Assembly: GCF_030272615.1 (NCBI RefSeq)
Contig: NC_081415.1
Coordinates: forward strand, 422,123,757 to 422,187,756
Source: Cryptomeria japonica
Lineage: Eukaryota > Streptophyta > Pinopsida > Cupressales > Cupressaceae
Length of the DNA: 64,000 nucleotides
Reading direction: 5' to 3'
Positions 23,256 to 36,471 of the stretch are shown here, piece after piece. Position 1 is the first letter of the stretch; every line of letters starts with the position of its first letter. Below the pieces are notes generated by a model. It made no database searches. It was given only the letters and a program-made list of their open reading frames with translations, and was not told the origin of the DNA. Both the position numbers and the translations under genes were made by a program.

Positions 23256-25797
23256 TGATCGTTCCTATTGTGTAATAGCAGGGAGAATGTCAAACCCTTC
23301 ATCCTCAGGTGCCTCAAAGAGGTTTTCACCATTGGATATGCTCTTTCTTTTTACTTTTGTCGGATCAAACAATGCCACAGTGTGGTTGTCACTGGAAGAT
23401 CCATGTTTTATTGTTATATTTTTGCAGCTGAAAGGTTTGGCATCCGCCCTGAAATATGTTGCGCTATTAAGTTCAATGGCGAATCCAGCTTTGTGATCCC
23501 TGCTTGGTAGGTTATCCCTTAATTCCAAAAAGTCAATGATGGCCTCATCATTTTGGAAAAAGTCAAGACATGGGGAATTTGGTTGGTTTCATTCGATGAG
23601 TTCAGGGTGGATAATGGGCATTACTTCATCGATTAGGTTAAGTGCGTTAGATGCATCAGTGAGGGTTAGGATGTTATGGTGAAGGTCATTAATGGTACTC
23701 TCCCTGTCAGAATCAGGCGTAGGATGAGACGTAGGGTCTGTGGAAGATGTTTCCAGCTCAGGAACCCAAGAAGTCTTTATCTGTGTTTCTCTGTAAACAG
23801 GGATGTCTTTGCGTGGTGGAGGTAGTGATGTGTCTTCCTCATCTGAAGTGTTAAGCTGTACAGAATCAAATTCCCACTCATGTGAGTCGGTCTCTGAGTC
23901 ACTTTCCAGCATCCGATTGCTATACATTACTGGGATGTCTTTTGAGTTAAATACTGCAGGTGTGATTGGTTGATGTACCTTTGTAGTGATCGGTGCTGCA
24001 GGAAGGTTGATGGGGATAAAGGAATCTGGTACCGGGAGTATCGGTAATATTGACTCAATGGCTTCTGCTGGTGCCATGGATGCTGCTGCGGGTTCTGATA
24101 CAGTTGCTGCTGCTAATGGTGCTGCTGATGGGATTACGAGTTCGTTTGGTGGGATGATTGGTATTGTAGATGGTGGTGTTGGGATTTTGAGCCTCGGTGG
24201 GGCAGTTGGGATGGTGTTTGATGCTGCTTTGATAATGAAAGGTGTCCTCTTTGCAATAGGCTGACATAATGGTTTGTTGGGTTTTCCTTTGAATTTTAAT
24301 TTAGGAAAAATCTCTTTTTCAAAGCCTAGGCCTGTATTACCTTTAGACTTTAATTTCGGCAGCAGAGGTTCATGTCGTCCTTGCTTGCAATATCCTAAAG
24401 CACTCTGACCATCATACCCCATTCTTTGCATAATGAGGAGGCCTTTGCCATACTGATCCGTAGGAAGTCTAACTTGTGGTATATCAGTGGTGATGGGATC
24501 TTTATAGATCTAGTCTGCTAAGTCCTCATCTTGGGTTTCTTCTTCTTGACTTTTTCTAGGGATGAAAGGTGTCAAAGCACATGCTGGCGTGACTAGTGGT
24601 TGTTGGAGTACCTGTTGTGGTTTACCATGTGTTCTAGGGGAAATGGGCATTTGTCCTACACAAAAGAGTTGACTCAAGTTGTATTCCCCAGGACCTTCCT
24701 CTGCTATCTTCATCTTAAGCTTTTCTTGCTTGGGTATAGTGGTGTTTGAACTGGCAAGAGAGGCGGGACTTATATATGATGTGGAGGAAATGACTTCTCT
24801 ATTATTAGGAATGGTAATCTCTGGTTGATGGCTGATATTATGGCAATACGCAAAGGGATTGGCATCGCCCAGGATTGTGATCTCTACACCGTTATGTGGG
24901 AACTTGATACATTGATGATAGGTAGATGGAACGGCTTGCATGGCATGTATCCAGGGTCTCCCTAACAATAGATTATATGGCAGAGGAAGGTCCAGAACCT
25001 GACAGATGATGTGCTTTACCACAGGGCCCACTCAGATTGGTAGTACCACAGCTCCTTTGGATGACCGCTCTGCATCGTCATAGGCTTTGATTGTGATCTT
25101 CTTACGAGGATCCACTGATTCTACCGCATATCCCAATGCTGTGACCAACTGTAGTGTATAAATATTTAGGCCTGCTCCATTATCGATCAAGACTCGCTTG
25201 ATCCTATGCTGGTTAATAAATCCTTCGATGTGGAGTGAGGCATTATGAGGTTGCTGGAAGGAAGAGTTGTCACTTTCAGAAAAAGTGAGACAAGGTGATG
25301 ACTTTAGACTTCCAACCATGGCTTGAAATTGGTCTGTATTGAAATTTGTAGGGACTGACGCCTCGTGGAGTGCTTGATCCAAGATAGTTTTATGAGAGGG
25401 TGATAGGCGCAATAGCTCTAAAATGGATATAAGCGCAAGTGTTTTGTCTAATTGTTCCACAAGATTGTACTGCTTTGGGATGGAGGTGGTGCCTTGTGGA
25501 GCTGCCTTTATGGTGACCTTGCCACGACGTGTAACAACATTGCAATTTGAGTTGGGATTTTTGAAGGTTATAGTTGCAACTTGTTCACTGGCATCATACA
25601 GATGGTTTACAGTGTAATTATACGCAGCCTGCGTATAATCTGTGGTATCAGTGCCTTGCCTGGAAGTGGAAGGACCCCTTTGATCTTGTGATGGAAGTGG
25701 ATTTTTGAACATTAGATGATCATTATTTGTTGTTTTTGGGTCATGTCCTTCAATTTCAATTTCTCCTCGGTCAATAAGATCCTGAATAAGATCTTTT
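23256..25797 (-). pseudogene. Protease, G-patch and Pro-rich linker region
   Basis: The aspartic protease motif is LIDNGAGLN (about 25190-25165) in place of the usual D-S/T-G, as in other Tat/Athila elements, followed by [11 protein letters not shown]. Further on, a G-patch-like motif reads MGYDGQSALG, then TGLGFE (24431-24330). A Pro/Ala-rich linker and an acidic Ser/Asp-rich stretch precede RT. The frame is the same as gag, broken by stops near 25031, 24431 and 23528. Confidence 0.78.
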
Positions 25798-25799
25798 AA

Positions 25800-27236
25800 T
25801 CAGTGACAATTACTTGTCTTGTGTCCTCTTCCTTGATGGAATTCACAATGTTCAGTATCTCTCCACCATGCCGGTTTGACCTGAGGCTCATAGTTTGATA
25901 GTTTAGGTAGAGTGACCAAATTTTGAGAAATGAGTTGTCGCAATACTGTTTCAATGGGTTCCCCTAAGGGAGTGTATGTTCGTTTTTGTTTTTGCTGACG
26001 AGGTCTAGGTTCATCATGAGATGTGATGCGACCTTGATTGGAAGGAACATTTGTGTTATTCTGAGGTGGAGGATTTTGTCCTGCAAACTGAACCACAGGT
26101 TGTGCATTTCGGATAGTCCGAGCATCCACAACCCCATCATTGACGATATTCTTGTTTTTATTCCAGAAGCTTGGTTTATCACTATTGAAGCGCGGGCGAG
26201 GACCATCTTTTGGTTCATTAAAGATTTTGATGATTCCTTTCTTGATAAGTGCCCTTTCACATTTCAAACCCTTGGTGATCATATCATTAAAAGAGTCTGT
26301 GTCTTTGACATCCAAGTGAAATTCCATTTCTTCGTTTAAGTTGGAAATGAATATTTCCACTAGTTCTCGTTCAGGTAACTGAAGAGAACATCTGCTAGAC
26401 ATTTGGCGCCATCGTTGCAGGAATACTGAGAATTGTTCACCTGGTTTTTGTTTAGTGTTGCATAGATCAGCCATGGTGATGTCGCATTCAATGTTATGAG
26501 AGTAATGAGCTAGGAACTTCTGGATGAGTTCTTCAAATGTTCTAATGCCACCTGATAGTCAGGAAAACCATGATGTGGTTGTTCCTCCCAAGCTTTGGGG
26601 AAAGAGGCGCATTAGGTAAGTGTCTTCATATGCCACTTCAAGACAAGCGGAATGAAATTCTCTGACATGATCGCGGGGATCTCCCTTTCCTCTATATTTT
26701 TTGAATTTGGGTGTTTCGAATCCTCGGGGAAAGGGTGGCATATAAAGATTCATATCAAAAGGATAGGGACAGATGTCATTGAGTGAGAATTGGTTAGTTT
26801 TGATACCACTATGAAGCTGTTGGGTGAGATTCTCGACTTGTTGCCGCAACATCTCCATTTCATTTGGAGGAGGAGGTGGTGGGTTACCTCGAGGAATGTT
26901 GTATCTGATGGGATCTCTACCTCTTTCCTCTTCATGGCGACTTTGTCTTTCTGATGCTTGTCTTAATTGGCCAAGATCAAAGTCAGAGGGGAGTTTGGCT
27001 CCTTCTTGAGCGAGCTTTAAAAAGTGACCATCCGCATTGCTCCTGAGTATTTCGTCAAACAGTCTATTAAAGAGAGGGTTATGCTGAGCCCTTTCTATTG
27101 TTGCAGGAGTAGGAGTACTTGGGTTTTCGTCATTCGCATTTCCTCCAAGTGCTTCTTGAAATTCATTGAGATTTTCCTCTTCTTCTTCTTCCATTTCTAT
27201 TTCTCGTTGCCTTGATTGTGATCATGTTTGGGCCAT
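25800..27236 (-). pseudogene. gag: gag (capsid/nucleocapsid) region
   Basis: The N terminus is acidic (six Glu from 27194), followed by a Pro-rich linker and the coiled-coil-like segment EMLRQQVENLTQQL. The Retrotrans_gag domain follows, with FPRGFETPKFKKYRGKGDPR, LMRLFPQSLGG, WFS and FLQRWRQMSSRC. A degenerate zinc-knuckle-like end reads CEFHQGRGHKTSNC (about 25845-25805). The likely original start is the ATG at 27236, in frame with the later Met but followed by TGA as codon 5. A second TGA interrupts at 26556-26558. Confidence 0.85.
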
Positions 27237-29933
27237 TTTGTTTGCAAGCTTTTGTTGAAGTTGTGTGAAAATGATGATGAGTTTTTGATGAAATGAAAGA
27301 TTGATGGTTGGTGAATTGTGTTGCATGTGGATCTCTAGCACTTTTAAGGTAGATGTAACTGAAATTCCTTCTTTGAATTGCTTGTTTGTTTTGATAAGAT
27401 TTGATGTGATAAGGTGTAGAGAAATCTGAGATGTGTTACAGATTGAACTACCTAGTAATGAGAGGATTCACTCATAAACTAGTTTTAACCTGCGTAGATG
27501 TGTCTCTTAGGATAAGCTTATCCTAGATGTAGAAACAATCTAAAAAGTGATGTGATGTTTTTGATTCAAGCAATATCTAAAAGAGAACTTTGGGACAAGA
27601 ACCTTTTAATGTTTTGAGAGTTTGAACGGATTGATGATGAAGTGATGATGTGTGAATAAGATGATGGATGAAAATGTTTTCAACTTCAATAAAAACTTTG
27701 TGTCACAAATGGGACAAACTCTACCTCTTCCCTTTCAGGTGTTGGTGGTATTTCTCGAGCTGTATTGTATGTGATACAAATGTTTGGGAAAAAGTTGGGA
27801 TTAATCTTACCTCCTTGGTTTTTGTGATAACTCAGAGCTCTATATTGCATAAAAGCTCTGCGGTTCAATGATTTTGAATCAAATTCGTTTGTTTTGCTTT
27901 GAAGGTAGAGACGCATGTGACGCAGAAAGACTCTATGTGAGACAAAGATTTGTCTATTAATATAGAAGAATGTCCTCCTTTTGATCAAAGCCTTCGAGCT
28001 AAATGGTCTTCTTTTCAAGTTGATATTCTGATGATGCTTCTTCTTTCGCAAGATGTGAAGAATGGTCATAAAATTTGACTCTTTGTTGTTTGCACTTTGT
28101 TTTTGATGTTTTTGGTTGTTTTGAGAAGTGTTTGTTTGGATGAATACTTTGTTTTGAAAGTGATTTTTGATTTTTCTTTGACAAGAAAACAAAGCAAACA
28201 CACAAACACAAGAATGTAGCCTCAAAGGCACAAATCAGTATGGGTCTAGATCAACCCAATCCTTGGACTTGTATATGACCCTTCCTTTAGATGTATTTTA
28301 AGGTGTATTTCCAAAGCCTGAAGTCCGCTCAATTTGCACTTGGTCTTGACTAAACGAACACACTTCAAACACTTTTTATCCCTAAGGTCAAATGGCCAGT
28401 TGTGATAAATTTAGCCCACATCTTGATATTTCTTCGACTTTGGTACTACATACCTTATGAATCCCGCCGTGGCAAGTAAGGATGTGATATACTAAGTCTT
28501 GCACGAGCATAACAAATAGATGATCCCTATGATGGGGGAGTCACCACTTTTATCAAGCCACAAGTGACTTTTCAAAAAGCTATGTTTCTACTCAAGGAAA
28601 TATGTATGGTGAGTATCTTGGGAGCAAAACCATCTATGCTCTTGCACTAAATTATATCGCAAATATCCTCAATCAATAGAACAGGTGGGCTACTACTTAA
28701 AGGTGTTTAGTCATGTTCGATGTTTTTGGACATAAGTTCATTCTGCAGTGACTCACTTAAGAGCCTTGTAACTGGTGGTGGGGCCCATTTGTCCTTTCGG
28801 CCAGTTACACTGTAGGGACAGCTATACCCAAGGCTACAGCTTTCGCTCTCACCTGATTTCTATAGCGGCTCGAAGGATTTACCGCTCAAGGTCGTTCCCA
28901 AGAGTATCGATCCCTTGGCAGGCCTCTCTTAAAAAGAGAAAATTTTTGAGTGTTACTAACACTTTTCTCTTGCACCTAGGACCACGAAAGCCAAGGGAGA
29001 GGATAGTGTGTGTTAGAGGTAGGACCACTCGACCGACTTTTTGCACAAGCATGCCAAACACAAAAAACACTTGTTCTTTTTAACCCATCATCGCAAATGT
29101 GGTCTAACTATTTGAAGATGTTGCTCCAACAATCATGATGTTCTTTTTAACTTCAAAGGCAATATGTTGTAATCTAGAAATGGGAAGTCCTGGTCAACTT
29201 AACAAAAAGCACGTTTTGCTTGAAGTAAATCGCTTGCAAGAATTGGAACAAGTGGATTGTAAGTTTTTAATTGCACCAAAATTTTAAGTGTGGCTTGTAA
29301 ATTATTTAGTTTGATGCAAGGAAATTAAATTGTTGATTTTAAGACCCAAAAGAAAATGAGTCCTAACTTGCAATGAAAGCAAATGTTTCTTTTGTTCAAT
29401 TTTTAATGCACCAAAAGACGAGTGACCCTAACTAGAAAACAAGGAAGATTTGTTTTTGTTCAAGTTTTAAAAGCACCAAAAAGACAGGTTTGTGATTTTT
29501 TTATGGTGAGTTTTAAACCTGCACAAACAACAAATTGTTAGTAAAATCTATGTCCAAGGGGGGCTTCCAGAAGCCTAAAATTTTCAATTTTTTTGGTTAC
29601 AAGGTGATTTTTACGACATTCTGTTACAATAGCGCTAGTCTGTGTTTGAACAGAAGCGCTATTTAACTCAAAAGCGTTGAAAGAAGGGAAAAGACAGAGA
29701 GGCAAAAGCGTCGAAACAGGGTTAATAGCGCTAAAATGATGTCAAATGCGCCAAAAGAGTACCAAAAGCGCTGAAATTGAGACAACGGCGCTAAAAACAT
29801 GAGTGTCGATAGCGTTAGAACGAGTTCAATAGCGCCAAAGCGCAACCTGTGTGACATTTTCAACATTCAAACATGTTAGTTGGTTTTAAAAAATGATATT
29901 TTTGGTGCTTGGATTCACGTCGAGTTCACCAAA
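27237..29933 (-). other. 5' leader of the LTR element with PBS
   Basis: There are 2.7 kb between the 5' LTR and gag without a recognisable protein. The primer-binding-type sequence TGGTGAACTCGACGTG occupies 29931-29916 on the minus strand, two bases inside the LTR. The complementary tRNA is not identified. A cluster of AGCGCT-like motifs lies at 29631-29843. Confidence 0.65.
29631..29843. repeat. AGCGCT-motif cluster near the primer-binding site
   Basis: About ten AGCGCT or one-off variants (AGCGTT, AGCGCC, GGCGCT) occur in 213 bp, often as AATAGCGCTAAAA or AAAAGCGCTGAAA. The same motif is clustered at 14989-15218 at the other end of the internal region and is otherwise rare in the window. 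Confidence 0.6.
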
Positions 29934-31324
29934 TGATGCCCTTGCAAAATGGACAAGATTAGTCTAAGATAAACAACACAAGACACACAAGAAAATCGTT
30001 AGTGTTATTCAATCAAAAACTAATCTGAACAGGCATATCAAGAGAGACATTAAAATCATGCTAATATATCTAACTAATGAAACAAAGATAATGAGGCATC
30101 TCCAAATGCCTCTTAGCATGTTCTTAGCTCCTTCTCCCTTGTTCCTCTCCTCTCCAAGTTCCAAAATAGTGTAGCTCTCAGCAGCTTTTTGCACTATGGA
30201 TGCTTATGGAGGATTGAGATTGAAGTATTTGCTCTAAATATGCATAAAAAGCTAATACTATACTATTGATATTAAAATGATTGATTTTATCCAAAATGAC
30301 AAGATATTAGTTAATTATGCTAAAATGCTCTCTTAAAATGCCTATAGCTTAAATGCATACAAGTTTTCAGGATCTGGATTATGAAGAAATGGGCTCTATT
30401 TATAGGAAAAATTGAGAAATGGATGGTTGAGATTGAGCAATCTCAACAAGGGTTAGGATTGAATGATTTCAAATCCATGTGAGGGCTTTCAACCCAATCC
30501 CAGGATGACAAGTGTCAATGTGAGATAGGTTGAGAGGAGAGGGAATAAGCATTAAATGCTTGACATGACTTTGGGAATTAAAGTCAAGGTTGGTTGAATG
30601 AATAAACTTTTTATTCAAAGAATAAAGCTTTTATCCAATGGACAAACTCTTGTGCAAATGTGAAATGGATGAATATGGTCAAAACAATAAATGTTTGAGG
30701 AGACAAGTTCGAAATAACCATAAATGGTTATGTAAGAGCCATAAATGGTCATGTAAGAGCCATTAGTGGTCTTGGAAGACTTTGGGGGTTAATTTGTTGA
30801 ACACACAAAGCATTAAAGGCTTTTCAAAGACTTTGGAGTCTTTGAGAAGTGATTCCATTTTGCTTAGGAATGTGACAATAATTAGGGGATGGATTAGGCT
30901 AATTAGGAAGGGGTTAGAAGAATCTAGAAGGGGATTTAGGAATGCAATTGGATTTGGTGGGTGAGGGAAAATAGGATTTTATTTAAAATAAAAATTCATT
31001 TATTTCAATAAATGAGGGCAAGTTGCATTTGTAGGAAAATGCAAGTGGGGGGGGATAATGATTTAAATAAATATTTCTATTTAATTTATTTAAAAGAGGA
31101 AAAGGGGATTTTAATTAAATAAATAGATTTTATTTATTTAATTGATTGTGAATTTGATTTAATGAATTAATTAAAATAAATTGAATAATTTATTTAATTA
31201 ATAGAAGAATGTTTGGGAATAAATTAATTAAATGTTAATTTAATTAATTGATGGCTAGTGGATTTTTAATCAAATAAATAGTGAATATTTATTTAATTAA
31301 GCTGGACAGATTTGTGTGACTACA
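29934..31324 (-). repeat. 5' LTR (right, in element orientation)
   Basis: On the minus strand it begins TGTAGTCACACAAATC and ends GGGCATCA, with intact TG and CA ends. It is nearly identical to 12990-14383, with scattered substitutions and a short G-run length difference near 31050. AGTAC follows at 31325-31329. Confidence 0.9.
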
Positions 31325-34300
31325 AGTACATTCACCTCAAGAAGATGATATTCAAGATAATCCAACTCTGTCGAATATTAACAATGAAGAACAAATAGTG
31401 GAGAACACTTCCTCATTCATTCTACGACTACCATCATCAATACTAGAACTTGATGCCATAAAAACCATCCTACATCTAGATAATACCAACAACAACGTTG
31501 TTGCTTGGACACAAATCAGTACATCGCCTATCAATGAGTACAATACGGAGGGCCTCCTTTCTATGGAATTCCCAACACTCTTCCCTTCTGGAATGGCTTT
31601 ACCACACAACAAAGAACAAGGCATGTACATTTACATGAATATGCTTTTCACCTGATAAAATATTGTGATCAAAGATTTGGTCAACATGTGCGCTTTAGAT
31701 ATTATATCTATAATCTTATGATGAGACATCGATCCCAACAATAAGTTGTTGTGTTCATTAAGACTAATCTAGAAGATAGTCTTCCACACAATCTTCATGG
31801 TCTAAAAGAATACTTACAAAATACACCCTCAAATGAATTACCAAATCATATCATGCGATATGCAGCCTCGTTGCGTGGTACACAAGTATTTTGGAGCAAA
31901 TCCCGGTGAGACCTTACAACAATGATATAACAGTTAGGTGCACCTACACTGTTCTTTACCTTAAGTTCAGCTAATACAAAATGGCTAGACTTGCATAAGT
32001 TATTTCCAAAAAAAAAATTCAACTACTGTGCACAACAACATAAGATAATTTATTGAAAATTTAGTCAATAATCCACATATTATAGCTTTATACTTGCACT
32101 TAAGATTTAAAATCTTTCGTGATGAAGTCATTGTCAAACAACTGAAAGCCATTGACCACTAGTACAGATATGAATGGCAACACCGAGGATCTGCGCATAT
32201 ACATGGATTTCTTTGGTTACTAGAAGCACCAAATATTGATAACCTTGATTGGTCAAATCATGCAAGTATCCAATCAGTTAAACACTTCTTTGACCAGTAC
32301 ATAACAAAATGGAATCCACGTACTGAAGAGGCTTGCTTGAATAGGCAATATATGCCCGCAATTTCATATCCATGTCTTGTAGATACAAAGATCATATCCA
32401 GGTCTGATCCTTCCACTGATTATACTGAATTGCTCAATGTTGTTCAGTGGCATACAAAGTGTTCAGAGTATACCTGCTTGAAGAAAAAAAACTCAACACT
32501 TAAATGTCGGTACAAAGCTCCTTGGCCTAAACAACATGAATCCTCATTCATATTAGACCACACCAATAACCCATCATACAAGTTAGCAAGGAATGACAAT
32601 CATCTAAATGTACACAACCCAACAATGCTCGCCATACGAAGGGCTAATGTTGACTGTCAAGTTGTCTGCTCCAAAAAAGTAGTTCTACAATATATCTCAA
32701 AATACGCATCCAAAACTAAACACAAGTCAGAAAGTTATACTGATATGCTCAAACGCATAGTTGGATCAACAAATTCAAAAGATACAATCCTATTAGCATA
32801 CCAAAGACTCTTGATGGGAATTCTTGTTGATAGGGACATTAGCACACAAGAAAATTGTCACATGTTGCTTAAACTCCCATTGATATCTTGCACACTTCAG
32901 TTTGTAACACTCAATGTTGGGAAAAGAATCTTCCAACGCATAGCTAATTGTGATGAAGGATCACAAACCTCAATTTCTTACATCTCCAACTACATGAAAC
33001 GACCATCAGAGTTAGCAAACCTAACTCTGCTTCGTTTAGCTCAGCTATATACATACTCTGGCCAATGTAAATCACGTAAATGGTTGAAAAGAAATGTACC
33101 AATAATTGTAAATGTCTACCCACAACACAAATATTTACCTTTACAAGATGACAACAATTTTGAAAGTTTTTGTTGGAGTGAATTGCTTCTCTACAAACCA
33201 CTTCGAATCATCCCTCTACATATAGGAAACTCAGCTGAAGAAGTTATAATAAATTGGAAACATCTTCAAAGTAAAGATTACATCTGTTGGCATGTAAATG
33301 GAATTGAAGAACACATTACAACAGAAAATAATGAAGAGCTGCAACCAGAAGACATTCAACAATCTACTCATCAAGATCTGTATGAATGGGAGTTCTTGTC
33401 ACAAATAAGAGCATCAAACAACTTTGACATTGCTACTCTTCAAATGCTTGGCAAACGTGATTTTGATCTAAACTTTAATTGGAGTGATTCTATACCTGAT
33501 GAAACACTGCATTCAAAAGCATCTCAATTTATTTTGATAGAGAAGAGCCAAACACCCCACACCCTTGCCAACCTGCATTTAAATACACCTACTAACTATG
33601 ATCTTGCAAGAAACCAAATTATTGCACTTGATATTATTAAAACTCATGCTAAACAAAATTTGTATTCTTCACCATTACGTTTAATTATTCAAGGCACATC
33701 AGGCACTGGAAAATCATTTCTTATTGACTGTATACGTAGACAGTTAAATTCAGATTTAGAACATGCACAATACCCCTTGCTTGTACTAGCACCAACAGGT
33801 GTTTCCACATATAATATCCAAACAACCACAATCCATGTTGCCCTCTGTATACCCATTCAAGAATACAAACCCTTAACAGGCCATTCCCTATTAATGTTTC
33901 AAGAGCAATGCAAACATTTAAATTACATTTTCATAGATGAAATGAGCTTTGTTGGCCCTCACTTACTGATTAAGATTGATAGAAGATTGCAAGAAGCTTT
34001 TCCCAACAGACAAGATGAATCATTTGCAGCTATCTCAGTCATTTTGGTTGGTGATCTTGCACAACTTCCCCCAGTTATGGATAGACCATTGTATGCATCT
34101 CACTCAATGGCACTGGCTCTATGGCACACATTCAATACTGTTGTCACCTTGGATGTTCCATTTCATCAACAAGGTACAAGTTCCTCATAGATAAGTTTCC
34201 GTGAAATATTGCTTAATATACGTAGCACAACACCATTGCAAAAAGACTGGGAATCCCTCCAATTGCGGTCAACCCATGCTTTGACACTTCATCAAAATAA

Positions 34301-34990
34301 CCACTTCAACCAACAGAAGTATTTGTTTGCAACAAACACAGCTTCAAGTGCACACAACATAAAAATGTTAACACAATTGCACTCACCCATTGCACGTGCA
34401 ACAACAATCTTTGCCCATCAAAGAGATAAGCAAACACACCAAGAAGAACAACTAGCATTTGAAATCCTTCTTTCTATAGACCAAGAAATTATGCTTATTG
34501 CAAATTTATGGATAGAAGTTGGCCTTGTGAATGGTGCTTTGGGTCAAATCAAACAAATTGTCTACAATGCAACTTCTAAACCACCTGATTTGCCAAAATA
34601 TGTGGTGGTTCTTTTCGAACATTATACTGGGCCTTCATGGGATCCACAAAATCAAAAACATGTGCCTATTCCACCAATTCTAGAGGAAATCGCACACAAA
34701 TTTCACTAGCAATGGCATGGGGCATTACTATTCACAAATCACATGGTCTAACATTGGAATTTGCCACAGTTGACATCGGGAAAATAGAGAAACAAGGCCT
34801 CATATTCACAACACTTTCAAGAGTAAAAGCAATTGAACACCTACACATACAACCGACCTTCACCTACCAACGGTACTCAAGATTGAAAGGTGCACCATCA
34901 ACAATTCTACGAAAGACCGAGGAAGCCCGTTTGCTAAAGCTTTCACGCACAATAGAAGAAACATACTTACAGAACAAACAGAATCAGGTA
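31325..34990 (+). pseudogene. Helitron-like Rep-helicase, remaining part (Helitron_like_N, HUH Rep, PIF1-type helicase)
   Basis: Continuing from 12989, the frame has FPTLFPSG, then in another frame LIKYCDQRFGQH, YIYNLMMRHRSQ and LRGTQVFWSKSR (Helitron_like_N). The HUH Rep motif is WQHRGSAHIHGFLW (HIH at 32196-32204) and the tyrosine motif is YISKYASK. The SF1 helicase follows with GTSGTGKS (Walker A), YIFIDEMSF (Walker B), VILVGDLAQLPP and the C-terminal ITIHKSHGLTL, then TTLSRVKAIEHL. Such proteins nick and unwind DNA for rolling-circle transposition. Damage includes frame changes near 31643, 32065 and 34695 and stops such as TAG 32160 and TAG 34188. The wording resembles animal and fungal Helitron proteins more than the usual angiosperm ones. 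Confidence 0.87.
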
Positions 34991-35040
34991 TGCAAATCAC
35001 ATCTTCATTATGTTTTCACATGCTACATATCTTCTATTGA

Positions 35041-35298
35041 ATGCATCAACCAAAAACAATATTTATACTTTCTAGGATCAACAACACAACTAACGTTTAT
35101 GAATTTGAAGAGCCCTTTTACACGTGCCAAGTCTGCAACAACAGGTACATGTCTATCAACCATTTGCTGTTCAACTATTTTATTGCTGTCAAAAAAATTC
35201 ATTCTGATATTTGCCAAAATTACTTTCTCATACATTGTTATTTATCACAGGTTCCAAATGCAACCCAACAAGGAAAGCTACAAAATATAAGAATATAA
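35041..35298 (+). pseudogene. Possible C-terminal zinc-finger exon of the Helitron-like element
   Basis: After the helicase, a short open frame has YTCQVCNNRYMSINHLL and then KKIHSDIC, a CxxC with later His and Cys that could bind zinc. It follows an acceptor-like TTTCTAG at about 35072-35078. It may be a C-terminal exon, a separate fragment or chance; no family is recognised. Confidence 0.35.
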
Positions 35299-35382
35299 CA
35301 ATTACAGATATTAGCCACTTGTTCAATACATTTACTATCCACTAATAATGTTCTAATACAAATTATTTGCAACAGGCTTCAG

Positions 35383-35786
35383 ATTTTCTGTGGTGTGCTT
35401 GTAGGGTTCTTACTTTGTTTATGTTGTTTAACTGTTTGTGGATGTGACTACTTTCAGTCTACAAGGCACTTGTTCACTTTTACAGGTATTAGGGTTTGTG
35501 AAGGTGTTTGCTCGCTCTCTCTCTACTATTGCTTTGTCGTCATCAAGTTAAATATCTTTGCAGTTAGTAAGTGTTGTGTGTTTCATGTTTAGTGTTCTGT
35601 TTGAGAAGGATTTTACACTGCAAGGTGAGTGTTTAGTTCTAAAGTTTATTTCGTTTCTAAAGATGTTTTTTTAAAGCACGTGCTTATGTATTATTGTAGT
35701 GTGCTCGCAGGGTTATTACTTTGTTGCTTTCACTCTGCAACGCAAGTGTTCACTCTTGCAGGTATTAGGGTTTGTGAAGGTGTTAC

Positions 35787-35825
<39 letters not shown>

Positions 35826-36397
35826 TGTGTTGTTTCATCATCAAGTTAAACATCTCTGCAGTTGGAAAGTGTTGTATATTCTGTTTGTGAACGGTTTTAC
35901 TTTGCATGGTAAGTATTTATTTGTACAGTTTATTTCATTTGTAAATATATTTTTTATACTGTGCTTATGTGTTTGTTTCGTGTCCTTGTAGGATTATTAC
36001 ATTGTTTGTGTTGTTCCACTTTTTATGGGCGTCAATACTTTCACTCTGCAAGGGTACTGCTCACTTTAAAAGGTATTAGGGTTTGTGAAGGTGTTTGGTA
36101 TTTCTGTCTCAGTTTTCGCTCTTTCGTGACCCAATTAATAAGGTTTACGGTTGTTAAGTGTTGTATGTTTAATGTTCTTTGGTTGAATATCCTCTGTTTT
36201 TGGCGTTGTTCTGTTTGTCAATGTTTTTAGTTTGCAAGGTAAGTGTTTATTTCATAGTTTCTTTAATCAAAAAAGTTTTTTAAAATACTATGCTTTTGTT
36301 TTTTTTCTGATGTGCTTGTAGCGTTATTACTTTGTTTGCGCTTTCACTTTGCAAGGCAACTCTTCACTCTTACAGGTATTAAATTTATGAAGGTGTT

Positions 36398-36471
<74 letters not shown>

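Larger units (their letters stand above)
19961..27236 (-). pseudogene. gag-pol polyprotein of the Tat-lineage element (overall)
   Basis: Read on the minus strand, one frame runs from an ATG at 27236 to about 20920 and covers gag, protease, G-patch, RT, RNase H and a second RNase H. Integrase continues in another frame to a stop at 19961. In-frame stops include codon 5 of gag, 26558, 25799, 25031, the junctions near 24431 and 23528, 22913-22929, 22505 and 22336. A single gag-pol frame is normal for several gypsy lineages. The stops and the integrase frame change mean it cannot be expressed as one protein. Confidence 0.88.
12990..31324 (-). mobile_element. Ty3/gypsy Tat-lineage LTR retrotransposon, about 18.3 kb, inserted in the Rep-helicase gene
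   Basis: Two LTRs of about 1.39 kb (12990-14383 and 29934-31324) enclose gag-pol on the minus strand. There is a 5-bp duplication AGTAC outside, a primer-binding-type TGGTG site inside the right LTR and a purine tract inside the left LTR. A second RNase H between RNase H and integrase places it in the Tat group. It also carries an antisense plant-mobile-domain gene, a known Tat feature. By eye the LTRs differ at about 25-35 positions, roughly 98 percent identity, so the insertion is fairly recent. It is nevertheless dead: gag-pol and the antisense gene both have several stops. Confidence 0.9.

Noticed and set aside
23986-24264. Open frames on the plus strand inside gag-pol (for example Gly/Ala-rich 92 codons)
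   Set aside because: They are the opposite-strand shadow of the Pro/Ala-rich linker of the minus-strand polyprotein.
30009-30194. Identical short ORFs in both LTRs (13065-13250 and 30009-30194; 13838-14020 and 30782-30964)
   Set aside because: They are repeated only because the LTRs are repeated; no protein motif, and LTRs are non-coding.
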